Of a stretch of DNA of 64,000 nt, positions 57,649 through 64,000 are shown piece by piece. The notes under the pieces were generated by a model. That model saw nothing but the letters and a program-made list of their open reading frames with translations. It had not been told where the DNA came from and ran no database searches. The DNA comes from Streptomyces amritsarensis. GTDB taxonomy: Bacteria > Actinomycetota > Actinomycetes > Streptomycetales > Streptomycetaceae. Each line of letters begins with the position of its first letter. Positions within the stretch are counted from its first letter, which is position 1. The stretch covers positions 1-64,000 of the forward strand of contig NZ_MQUR01000022.1 in assembly GCF_001953875.1 (NCBI RefSeq). The letters are read 5' to 3'. The translations under genes and the position numbers were made by a program.

Positions 57649-58867
57649 TCCCGTTGATGAAGTTCGACACCAACCGCTTCGGCGGCCCGGCGAGTTCGGG
57701 TGGGGGCATGGCCGCGCACCACTCCTCGTAGAGGGTGCGCAGCTGGAGGCGGGCGAAGTGCGCGCCCAGGCAGACGTGCGGGCCGTCCCCGAAGGACACG
57801 TGCGGGTTGGGCGTGCGGCCGAGGTCCAGGCGGCCGGGGTCGGCGAAGACGCGCTCGTCGTGGTTGGCGGAGGCGTGGAAGACGACGACCTTGTCGCCGG
57901 CCCGGACCGGCTGCCCGGCCAGTTCGTGGTCGACGGTGGCGGTGCGGCGGAAGCTGAGGACCGGCGGGTGGACGCGCAGGAGTTCCTCCACGGCGCTCTG
58001 CGCGGTGGCCTTTCCCTCCGCGAGCCGGCGGTGTTCGTCGGGGGCGTGGGCGAGGGCGAGGAGGCCGCCGGGGGCGGCGCTGCGTACGGTGTCGTTGCCC
58101 GCGACGGTGAGCAGGAAGAAGAACATCTCCAGTTCGGCGGGGTCGAGCCCGGCCGTGGCGAGGGCGGTCATCACGTCGTCGCCGGGGTGGTCGCGTTTGT
58201 GTGCGGCGAGTGCGCGGGCGTAGGCGAACATCTCGCCGAGCAGGGCCGGGGAGCGCGGATTGAGGGGCTTGCCGTCGGGGCCGAGGAGCGGTGCGGGGGC
58301 GTCGTCGGGGTCCTGGTAGCCGATGACCCGTACGGTCCATTCCAGCAGCAGGGCCCGGTCCGCGGGCGGGACGCCGAGCAGGTCGGTGAGGTTGAGCAGC
58401 GCGTACTCGTCGGTGACGGTGCCGACGAGGTCGGCGGCGCCGTCCTCGGCGGCGTCCCGGGCGGCGGCCAGCAGTGTGCGGGCCCGTTCGCGTACCCGCC
58501 CGGCGAACGCGTCGACGCGGGCGGGGGTGAAGGCGCGGGCGACGAGGCGGCGCAGCCTGCCGTGTTCGGGTGGATCCTGGTTGAGCATGGTGCGGCGCAG
58601 GAAGGGCAGGTCGGCCGGGTCGGGGTCGCGGATCTGGGTGGCGCCCAGCCAGGAGGAGTACGTCCGGTGGTCGCGCAGGACCCGGACGACGTCGGCGTGC
58701 CGGGTGACGGCCCAGAATCCGGGGCCGGCGGGCCAGGGCGCGATCTCGGGCTCCGGCTGCCAGGCGACGGGGTGGGCGTCGCGCAGCAGCCGGTAGCGCT
58801 CGTGGGGGACGCCTGCGGCGTAGATGCGGGGGTCGAAGACGTCGGGGACGTCCGCGGCGTGGTCCAT
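57608..58867 (-). CDS. cytochrome P450
   Basis: A 419-aa bacterial class I P450. The heme-binding loop is FGDGPHVCLGAHFARLQL (Cys about 365), the oxygen-binding I-helix reads AGNDTVRSA and the K-helix EELLRVHPP gives the ExxR motif. LNQDPPEHGRLRRLVARAFTPARVD is the typical C-helix region. It needs an external ferredoxin and reductase, and none is adjacent. The substrate is unknown; no biosynthetic cluster surrounds it. The stop lies 41 bases inside the convergent upstream gene. Confidence 0.94.
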   Translation of the reverse strand: MDHAADVPDVFDPRIYAAGVPHERYRLLRDAHPVAWQPEPEIAPWPAGPGFWAVTRHADVVRVLRDHRTYSSWLGATQIRDPDPADLPFLRRTMLNQDPPEHGRLRRLVARAFTPARVDAFAGRVRERARTLLAAARDAAEDGAADLVGTVTDEYALLNLTDLLGVPPADRALLLEWTVRVIGYQDPDDAPAPLLGPDGKPLNPRSPALLGEMFAYARALAAHKRDHPGDDVMTALATAGLDPAELEMFFFLLTVAGNDTVRSAAPGGLLALAHAPDEHRRLAEGKATAQSAVEELLRVHPPVLSFRRTATVDHELAGQPVRAGDKVVVFHASANHDERVFADPGRLDLGRTPNPHVSFGDGPHVCLGAHFARLQLRTLYEEWCAAMPPPELAGPPKRLVSNFINGITRLPLRVSGPPG

Positions 58868-58932
58868 GGGGCCACCGTGGCGGGCCGGCGGCCCCGCCCG
58901 CAAGGGCGCGCCGCGGGCGGATGTCCGCCGCG

Positions 58933-59475
58933 TCAGCGCCGCGGGTTGCAGTCGGCGGCGGGGAGGGTGGTGTCGGTGCCCCGGATCGCGACCGGGGTGA
59001 CGGTATCGCGCACGGCGGAGACGCCGAAGGTGCACACCAGCTGCTTGCGGGCCATGTCGGACAGGCCGGCCACGGGGAACGGCACCCCGACGGTGACCCC
59101 CTTCTCCGGCGAGTACGTGCTCACCGCCACCCTCTCGGAGTCGGCGTCCGAGACGGGCACCTTGGGCAGGGCCGTGGTGAGTCCGGCCGCCGAGGCCGGA
59201 CCGGTGGGGCCGTCCAGCAGGATCCGCAGGAGCGGCACGGGCGCGAGCATGTAGTCGGTGCCGATCGAGAAGGGGACCGGGACGACCCGGTCGCCGTCCT
59301 TGGAGACGTAGTAGAGGGTGGCGGCGTTCTTGCTGCCGGGCACCTTGACGGTCGCGGCGTGGCCGCTCTCGATCACCCCGGTGCGTTTGATCCCGCAGCC
59401 GGCGAGGAGCAGGGCGCAGCCCGCGAGTGCGGCGGTGGCCGACACCGCGCCGGCTCTCGTCTTCCTCCCTGTCAT
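58933..59475 (-). CDS. lipoprotein coupled to the two-component system
   Basis: A 180-aa lipoprotein with a lipobox at ALLLAGCGIKR (Cys about 27), then a domain (about 45-175) of the GerMN type, as judged from VPFSIGTDYMLAPVPLLRILLDGPT and VAVSTYSPEKGVTVGVPF. The start ATG overlaps the stop of the histidine kinase gene (ATGA), so the three genes form one coupled operon. By analogy with CseA of Streptomyces it may modulate the kinase at the membrane. Confidence 0.82.
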   Translation of the reverse strand: MTGRKTRAGAVSATAALAGCALLLAGCGIKRTGVIESGHAATVKVPGSKNAATLYYVSKDGDRVVPVPFSIGTDYMLAPVPLLRILLDGPTGPASAAGLTTALPKVPVSDADSERVAVSTYSPEKGVTVGVPFPVAGLSDMARKQLVCTFGVSAVRDTVTPVAIRGTDTTLPAADCNPRR

Positions 59476-60917
59476 ACGTGGGCCTCCAGCGGCATGTCGA
59501 GGGTGAAGAGGGCGCCGCCGGCGGGCCGGTTGGCAGCCCGCAGGGTGCCGCCGTGCAGGCGGACGTTCTCCAGGGTGATGGCGAGTCCGAGGCCGCTGCC
59601 GGCGGAGCGGGTTCGGGCCGCGTCGGCCTTGAAGAAGCGGTCGAAGATGTGGGGCAGCACGTCGGGGGCGATGCCGGGGCCGCTGTCGGCGACGTCGATG
59701 AGGAGCCGTTCGCCGTCCTCGCCGGGCGCGGTGCGCACGGTGACGTGCACGGGGGCTCCGCCGTGCCGCAGGGCGTTGCCGACGAGGTTGGCGAGGACCA
59801 CGTCGAAGCGGCGCGGGTCGAGGCGTGCGCGCACCCCGTGGGGCAGTGCGGTCACGACGCGGTCGTCGTCCCAGTGGCGTCGTTCGAGGGTCTTGCGGAC
59901 GGCTTCGGCGATGTCCACGTCGTCGAGGTTGAGCTCGGCGGCCCGGGCGTCGAAGCGGGAGATCTCCATGAGGTCCTCGACGAGGACGGCGAGTTTGCCG
60001 GTCTCGGCGCTGACCAGGTGCAGGGCCTTGGCGGTGTCCGCGTCGAGGCGTGCGGCGTCCTCGTCGAGGACCTCGGTCACGGCGAGCATCCCGGCGAGCG
60101 GGGTGCGCAGTTCGTGGGAGACGTCGGAGGCGAAGCGGCGGGCCCGGACCTCGGCCTCCTGGAGTTCGCGCACGGACTGTTCCAGGGCGCGGGCGGTCTC
60201 GTTGAAGGTGCGGGCGAGTCCGGCGAGTTCGTCGGCGCCCCGGACCTCGATGCGGGTGTCGAGGCGGCCGCGGCCGAGTCTCTGGGCGGCGCGGCGCATG
60301 TCGCGGACCGGGCGCAGCACGCTGCGGGCGGCCAGCAGGGCGGGGACGACGGCGATGGCCAGGCCCGGGACGGCGCCCTGCTGGGCGGCCTCGACCATGG
60401 CCTCGACGGTCTGCTTCTCGGTGGAGAGCGGGACGCTGGCGTAGAAGACGACCCCGGTGGCCTCGGTGAGCCCGTTGTGTTCGAAGACGGCGGGGACGCC
60501 GATGGTGAGCCAGGGGTTGCCGCGCTGGTCCTCGACGCGCTGGAAGGCGGCGTACTGGTTGTTGCGGACGCGGTCGCGCAGGCTGTCGGTGATCACGGTG
60601 GACGTGGGCGTGCCGGGGTTGGTGGAGACGTGCACGCCGCCGTACTCGCCGAAGATGATCCACGGGTGGGGTTTGCCGCGCTTGCCGAGTTCGATGACGA
60701 TGCGCTGGAGTTCCTGCTGCTCCAGGGGCAGGCGGATCTCCTGCTGCTCGACCTGGTCGCGCAGGGTGCTGACGGCGGTGTCCTGGGTCTGTTTGAGGAT
60801 GGCGTTGCGGGCCTGCTGGTAGGTCAGGGCCGCGGTGGTTCCGGCGCTGATCGCGGCGACCAGGAGGAAGGCCGCTATCAGCCGGGTGCGCAGCCCCAGG
60901 GGTGCTATGCGTCGCAC
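59472..60917 (-). CDS. sensor histidine kinase
   Basis: A 481-aa membrane histidine kinase: transmembrane helix 1 (about 10-30), an extracytoplasmic sensor domain (about 32-170), transmembrane helix 2 (about 172-194), HAMP (about 195-250), HisKA with the phosphorylated His in ASDVSHELRTPLAG (about 265), and HATPase (about 370-475; DVADSGPGIAPDVLPHIFDRFF, GSGLGLAI). GTG 60917 lies 6 bases after the response regulator stop. Its organisation is that of AfsQ2/CseC-type envelope-sensing kinases; the signal is unknown. Confidence 0.93.
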   Translation of the reverse strand: MRRIAPLGLRTRLIAAFLLVAAISAGTTAALTYQQARNAILKQTQDTAVSTLRDQVEQQEIRLPLEQQELQRIVIELGKRGKPHPWIIFGEYGGVHVSTNPGTPTSTVITDSLRDRVRNNQYAAFQRVEDQRGNPWLTIGVPAVFEHNGLTEATGVVFYASVPLSTEKQTVEAMVEAAQQGAVPGLAIAVVPALLAARSVLRPVRDMRRAAQRLGRGRLDTRIEVRGADELAGLARTFNETARALEQSVRELQEAEVRARRFASDVSHELRTPLAGMLAVTEVLDEDAARLDADTAKALHLVSAETGKLAVLVEDLMEISRFDARAAELNLDDVDIAEAVRKTLERRHWDDDRVVTALPHGVRARLDPRRFDVVLANLVGNALRHGGAPVHVTVRTAPGEDGERLLIDVADSGPGIAPDVLPHIFDRFFKADAARTRSAGSGLGLAITLENVRLHGGTLRAANRPAGGALFTLDMPLEAHV

Positions 60918-60923
60918 CGGGGC

Positions 60924-61607
60924 CTACAGGGGGCCGAAGCGGTAGCCGAAGCCGCGCACGGTCTGTATGTAGCGGGGGCTGCGGGCGGGGTCCTCGATCT
61001 TGTGGCGCAGGCGGCGGACGCAGGCGTCCACGAGCCGTGCGTCGGCGTGGTAGCTGTGGTCCCAGACGTACTCCAGGAGCTGCTGGCGGGAGAAGACCTG
61101 CTCGGGCGAGGCCGACAGGTGCAGCAGGAGTTTGATCTCGCTGGGTGCGAGGGCGATGCGTTCGCCGTTCCTGGCGACGGTCAGTCCGGCGCGGTCGATG
61201 GCGAGTTCCGCGTGGGTCTCGATGCCGGGGCGGGATCCCACCGGGTCGCTGAGCCGCCGCAGGACGGCCTTGATGCGGGCTTCGATGACCTCGGTGCGGG
61301 CGGGTTTGACGATGTAGTCGTCGGCGCCGGCCTCCAGGCCGATGACGATGTCGAAGTCGTCGCCGCGTGCGGTGAGCATGATGATCGGCACTTCGCTGGT
61401 CTGGCGGATGCGGTGGCAGACCTGCACGCCGTTGATGCCGGGCAGCATCAGGTCGAGCAGCACCAGTTCGGGGTGGAAGCTCGCCATCAGGGCGAGTCCG
61501 TCCTCCCCGGTCTCGGCGGCCTGTACGTCGTGGCCGCGGCGGCGCAGGCCGAGGCCCACCCCTTCGCGGATGGAAGGGTCGTCCTCGATCAGCAGTACGC
61601 GTGGCAT
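60924..61607 (-). CDS. OmpR family response regulator
   Basis: A 227-aa regulator. Receiver domain (1-118) with the phosphoacceptor Asp52 in LVLLDLMLPGINGVQVCHRIRQ and the acidic pair IEDD at 8-10, then a winged-helix OmpR/PhoB DNA-binding domain (about 128-225, with VWDHSYHADARLVDACVRRLRHKIED). It is closest in appearance to AfsQ1 and CseB of Streptomyces, so it probably controls envelope stress or antibiotic genes. It is the first gene of the three-gene operon. Confidence 0.93.
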   Translation of the reverse strand: MPRVLLIEDDPSIREGVGLGLRRRGHDVQAAETGEDGLALMASFHPELVLLDLMLPGINGVQVCHRIRQTSEVPIIMLTARGDDFDIVIGLEAGADDYIVKPARTEVIEARIKAVLRRLSDPVGSRPGIETHAELAIDRAGLTVARNGERIALAPSEIKLLLHLSASPEQVFSRQQLLEYVWDHSYHADARLVDACVRRLRHKIEDPARSPRYIQTVRGFGYRFGPL

Positions 61608-61648
61608 CCGGTCAGTATCCCAAGACGGTTCTTCGGCTCTTCCTCCCG

Positions 61649-63316
61649 CTATCGGCCGGTCTTGCGCCGCAGGGAGGCCGCCAGGTCGGTGATCTCGGCC
61701 AGGCGCAGCGGCCGGGCAAGGAGGACGACGACCAGGGCGAGGGCCGCGGTTCCCGCGCCGACCGCGGCGAAGTCGCCGAATTCCTCGGCGGCGCGGGCGG
61801 CCGCGTACGCCGCGGCGGCCGCGGGTGCGCAGGCCGCGAGCAGCCGCAGGTGGGTGCGTACGGCGGTGGCGCGCCGTTCGCTGCGGCTGCCCGTGCGCGG
61901 GCCGAGCCTGCGGGAGAGGGCGTACCCGGTGGCGGCGGCGCCCGCGAGGAAGGCGACGGAGGAGGCGGCGGCCATGCCGGTGACCGCCCAGCGCGGGGAC
62001 AGCAGGAGGTAGGCGGCGGCCGACAGGGCGGCGTTGAGGGTGACGATGACGAGGTTCAGGAGGAAGGGGGTGCGGGTGTCGGAGAGGGCGTAGAAGCCGC
62101 GCGAGAGGACGTACTGCGCGGAGAAGGCGACCAGTCCGGGGGCGAAGGCCGCGAGCATGCCGGCCATGACCTCGATGTCGGCGGCGCCGGTGCGTCCGTA
62201 GCCGAAGACGCCGCCCATCACCCAGGGGGCGAGTACGGCCATGAGGGCGGCGGCGGGGACGACGAGGGCGGCGCTGGAGCGCAGGGCGTAGGAGACGTCG
62301 CGGCGGACGGCGCCGAGGTCGCCGTCGGCGGCGGCGGAGCTCATCCGGGGCATCAGGGCGGTGACGAGGGAGACGGTGATGATGCCCTGCGGGACGATCC
62401 ACAGCTGGTAGGCGTTGCTGTAGGCGGTGTAGCCGGCGCCGCCCGCGAGGCCGGCGTCGACGGCGCGCTGTCCGGTGGCGGTGGAGAGCCGGGTGACGAC
62501 CCAGTAGGCGATCTGGTTGGTGAGGACGAGCAGGACGGTCCAGCCCGCGTTGCGCAGGGGGCGGCCGAGGCCGCTGCCGCGCCAGTCGAAGCGGGGGCGC
62601 CAGCGGAAGCGGGCCGCGCGCAGCGGCGGGATCAGGGCGAGGGCCTGGACGACGATGCCGGCGGTGGTGCCGAGGCCCAGGAGCCGGGTCTCGGCGGCGG
62701 TGAGGCCGCCGGCGGCGTCGTGGGAGACGTACAGGAACAGCCCGAAGACGGCGATGACGACGACGTTGTTGAGGACGGGGGTCCACATCATCGCGCCGAA
62801 CCGGCCGCGGGAGTTCAGGACCTGTCCGAGGAGGGTGAAGAGCCCGTAGAAGAGGATCTGGGGCAGGCAGTACCGGGCCAGGGCCACGGTGGTGTCGGCC
62901 TGGGCGCCGCGGTAGCCGGTGTACGCCGAGACGATCAGCGGGGCGGCGACCACGGCGGTGGCGGTGAGGGCGACGAGGGCCGCGGTGCAGGCGGTGAGCA
63001 GCCGGTCGGTGTAGGCGGCGCCGCCGTCGGCGTGTTCCTTGGCGGCCCGGACCAGCTCGGGTACGAAGACGGCGTTGAGTGCGCCGCCGACGAGCAGGAT
63101 GTAGAGGATGTTCGGGACGGTGTTGGCGACGGCGTAGCCGTCGCCGAGCAGTCCGGTGCCCAGGGCGGCGACGACGACGGCGGAGCGGATGAAGCCGGTG
63201 GCGCGGGAGACGATCGAACCGGCCGCCATGAGCGCGCCGCTGCGCAGCACCGAGGTCTTCGCCGGTGCCGGGCTGTCGGCGGCGGGGCCGGCCGCTCGGG
63301 TGTCGGTGGCCGTCAC
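61649..63316 (-). CDS. murJ: lipid II flippase MurJ (MVIN family)
   Basis: A 555-aa polytopic membrane protein of the MATE-like MVIN/MurJ family, with about 14 helices. It flips lipid II across the membrane in peptidoglycan synthesis. Visible are AAGSIVSRATGFIRSAVVVAALG and NTVPNILYILLVGGALNAVFVPELVRAAKEH at the N-terminus, followed by FTLLGQVLNSRGRFGAMMWTPVLNNVV. The start codon overlaps the stop of the FemX gene (GTGA), so translation of the two cell-wall genes is coupled. Confidence 0.93.
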   Translation of the reverse strand: MTATDTRAAGPAADSPAPAKTSVLRSGALMAAGSIVSRATGFIRSAVVVAALGTGLLGDGYAVANTVPNILYILLVGGALNAVFVPELVRAAKEHADGGAAYTDRLLTACTAALVALTATAVVAAPLIVSAYTGYRGAQADTTVALARYCLPQILFYGLFTLLGQVLNSRGRFGAMMWTPVLNNVVVIAVFGLFLYVSHDAAGGLTAAETRLLGLGTTAGIVVQALALIPPLRAARFRWRPRFDWRGSGLGRPLRNAGWTVLLVLTNQIAYWVVTRLSTATGQRAVDAGLAGGAGYTAYSNAYQLWIVPQGIITVSLVTALMPRMSSAAADGDLGAVRRDVSYALRSSAALVVPAAALMAVLAPWVMGGVFGYGRTGAADIEVMAGMLAAFAPGLVAFSAQYVLSRGFYALSDTRTPFLLNLVIVTLNAALSAAAYLLLSPRWAVTGMAAASSVAFLAGAAATGYALSRRLGPRTGSRSERRATAVRTHLRLLAACAPAAAAAYAAARAAEEFGDFAAVGAGTAALALVVVLLARPLRLAEITDLAASLRRKTGR

Positions 63317-64000
63317 CGTCGGGCCAGGTAGGCCTGGAACGCCTTGTAGAGCGCCGCGTTGGCCACTCCGTCCATCGGGATCTCCCATTCGCCGAGCGTT
63401 TCGACGACCTGTCCGCCGGTGCCGAGCTTCCAGCGCAGCAGCCCGAAGGAACGTTCGTCGGGGTCGAGGGTGGAGGGTACCCCGCGCATGTCGTACTCGT
63501 CGGCGCCGAGGGCGTGTGCGTCGCGCATCATGCGCCACTGCAGGGCGTTGCTGGGCCGTACCTCGCGCCGGTGGTCGGCGGAGGCGCCGGTCTGGTACCA
63601 GACCCTGCTGCCGGTGCTGATCATGGTGTGGGCGGCGAGGATCTCGCCGCGGTGGACGGCCAGGTAGAGCCGCATCCGGCCGGGCTGTTCCTCGTTCAGG
63701 ACGCGGTACTGCTGTTCGTAGTAGGCGAGGGAGCGGCCGAGCCGGAAGCCGTCGCGCTCCTCGGTGATCCGCAGCAGCCGGTAGAACTCGGGCAGGTCGG
63801 CGGCGGTGCCGAGGACGGTTTCCACGCCGGCCTTGCCGGCCTTGCGCACGTTGCGCCGCCACTCCTGGTTGAGGCCGGACCACAGGTCGTCGAGGCTGCG
63901 TCCGGCGAGCGGGACGCGGAAGACGTGGCGGGGCTGGGCGTCGCCGTCGTCCTCGCCGCCGCAGCGCTTCCACCCGCGGGTGCGCAGCCGGTCGGCGAGG
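63313..64000 (-). CDS. FemX-like peptidoglycan bridge peptidyltransferase (cut by window edge)
   Basis: A partial gene: 229 codons are visible to the right edge, and its start lies beyond 64,000. The visible part holds the C-terminal GNAT-like domain of the FemAB family, including GLNQEWRRNVRKAGKAGVET, the typical Fem stretch (SNALQWRMMRDAHALGADEYDMRG) and FGLLRWKLGTGGQVVETLGEWE. FemX adds the first Gly to the lysine/diaminopimelate side chain of lipid II from glycyl-tRNA. It is coupled to murJ, matching a role in cell-wall precursor modification. Confidence 0.9.
   Translation of the reverse strand, partial: LADRLRTRGWKRCGGEDDGDAQPRHVFRVPLAGRSLDDLWSGLNQEWRRNVRKAGKAGVETVLGTAADLPEFYRLLRITEERDGFRLGRSLAYYEQQYRVLNEEQPGRMRLYLAVHRGEILAAHTMISTGSRVWYQTGASADHRREVRPSNALQWRMMRDAHALGADEYDMRGVPSTLDPDERSFGLLRWKLGTGGQVVETLGEWEIPMDGVANAALYKAFQAYLARR

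Noticed and set aside
57608..58867. P450 as part of a secondary-metabolite cluster
   Set aside because: No polyketide, peptide, terpene or ferredoxin genes are within 10 kb, so a cluster call is unsupported.
59427..62012. An 861-codon rightward frame opposite the two-component and MurJ genes
   Set aside because: It is antisense to clearly conserved genes and its Gly/Val/Asp-rich translation has no domain.
1..64000. CRISPR arrays, insertion sequences, tRNA or rRNA genes, riboswitches
   Set aside because: No regularly spaced repeats, transposase motifs, tRNA-like cloverleaf or known riboswitch core was recognised by eye; a covariance-model scan would be needed to exclude small RNAs fully.

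Overview
The window is typical Streptomyces chromosome: GC is very high, G/C dominates third codon positions, GTG starts are common, there are no rRNA genes and I saw no tRNA genes. The gene set is actinomycete housekeeping and metabolism: ethylmalonyl-CoA pathway, F420-dependent oxidoreductases, SpoIIE-type phosphatases, FemX/MurJ, and an Ada-AlkA fusion. I see no transposase, integrase, phage gene or CRISPR array. I annotate 56 protein genes. One (FemX-like) is cut by the right edge, and one (a 58-aa lipoprotein) is tentative.

Layout. 0-2 kb: an acetyltransferase-like protein and a von Willebrand factor A protein. 2-6.3 kb: a leftward peptidase operon (M55 D-aminopeptidase, M20 hydrolase, S9 peptidase). 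6.5-11.5 kb: a SRPBCC protein, a radical SAM gene of the spore photoproduct lyase type with a perfect LexA box in its promoter, a secreted S33 hydrolase, a RidA protein and a HEAT-repeat protein. 11.9-21.2 kb: the ethylmalonyl-CoA pathway block, with a duplicated 3-hydroxybutyryl-CoA dehydrogenase, a TetR regulator, ccr, the B12 mutase meaA/ecm, a CoA-ester lyase, a MaoC hydratase and an acyl-CoA dehydrogenase. Together they would turn acetoacetyl/crotonyl-CoA into glyoxylate plus propionyl-CoA. 21.4-22.9 kb: psd and pssA, for phosphatidylserine/phosphatidylethanolamine synthesis.

22.9-23.5 kb is a 616-base gene-free stretch. It holds a strong terminator and two inverted copies of an unrecognised ~112-base palindromic element whose stems differ by compensated changes; this is the most unusual structure in the window. 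23.5-31 kb: alkylation repair (Ada-AlkA fusion, Ogt), a methyltransferase, a PLDc_N/SHOCT membrane protein, a Nudix hydrolase, a BCCT transporter and a glycerate kinase. 31-36.4 kb: two paralogous convergent SpoIIE-family phosphatases. 36.5-39 kb: a CstB-like metallo-beta-lactamase/rhodanese fusion coupled to a sulfite-oxidase-like molybdoenzyme.

39-45 kb: an aminotransferase and a DMT exporter divergent from an Lrp/AsnC regulator, then a macro-domain protein, a phytoene-dehydrogenase-like flavoprotein and an inositol-phosphatase-like protein. 45.4-50 kb: a leftward pyrimidine-catabolism operon (beta-ureidopropionase-like amidase, class III aminotransferase, dihydropyrimidinase, F420-dependent luciferase-like oxidoreductase) behind a palindromic operator. 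50-54 kb: a repeat-rich hypothetical protein, a PPOX-class protein, a fasciclin lipoprotein and a small lipoprotein candidate. 53.8-54.9 kb: an XRE regulator divergent from a methionine aminopeptidase across an AT-rich palindromic promoter. 54.9-64 kb: gamma-glutamyltransferase, a membrane-anchored unknown, a cytochrome P450, a two-component system with a coupled lipoprotein, MurJ and the FemX-like protein.

All function calls come from reading motifs and from memory of the families; no database search was run.
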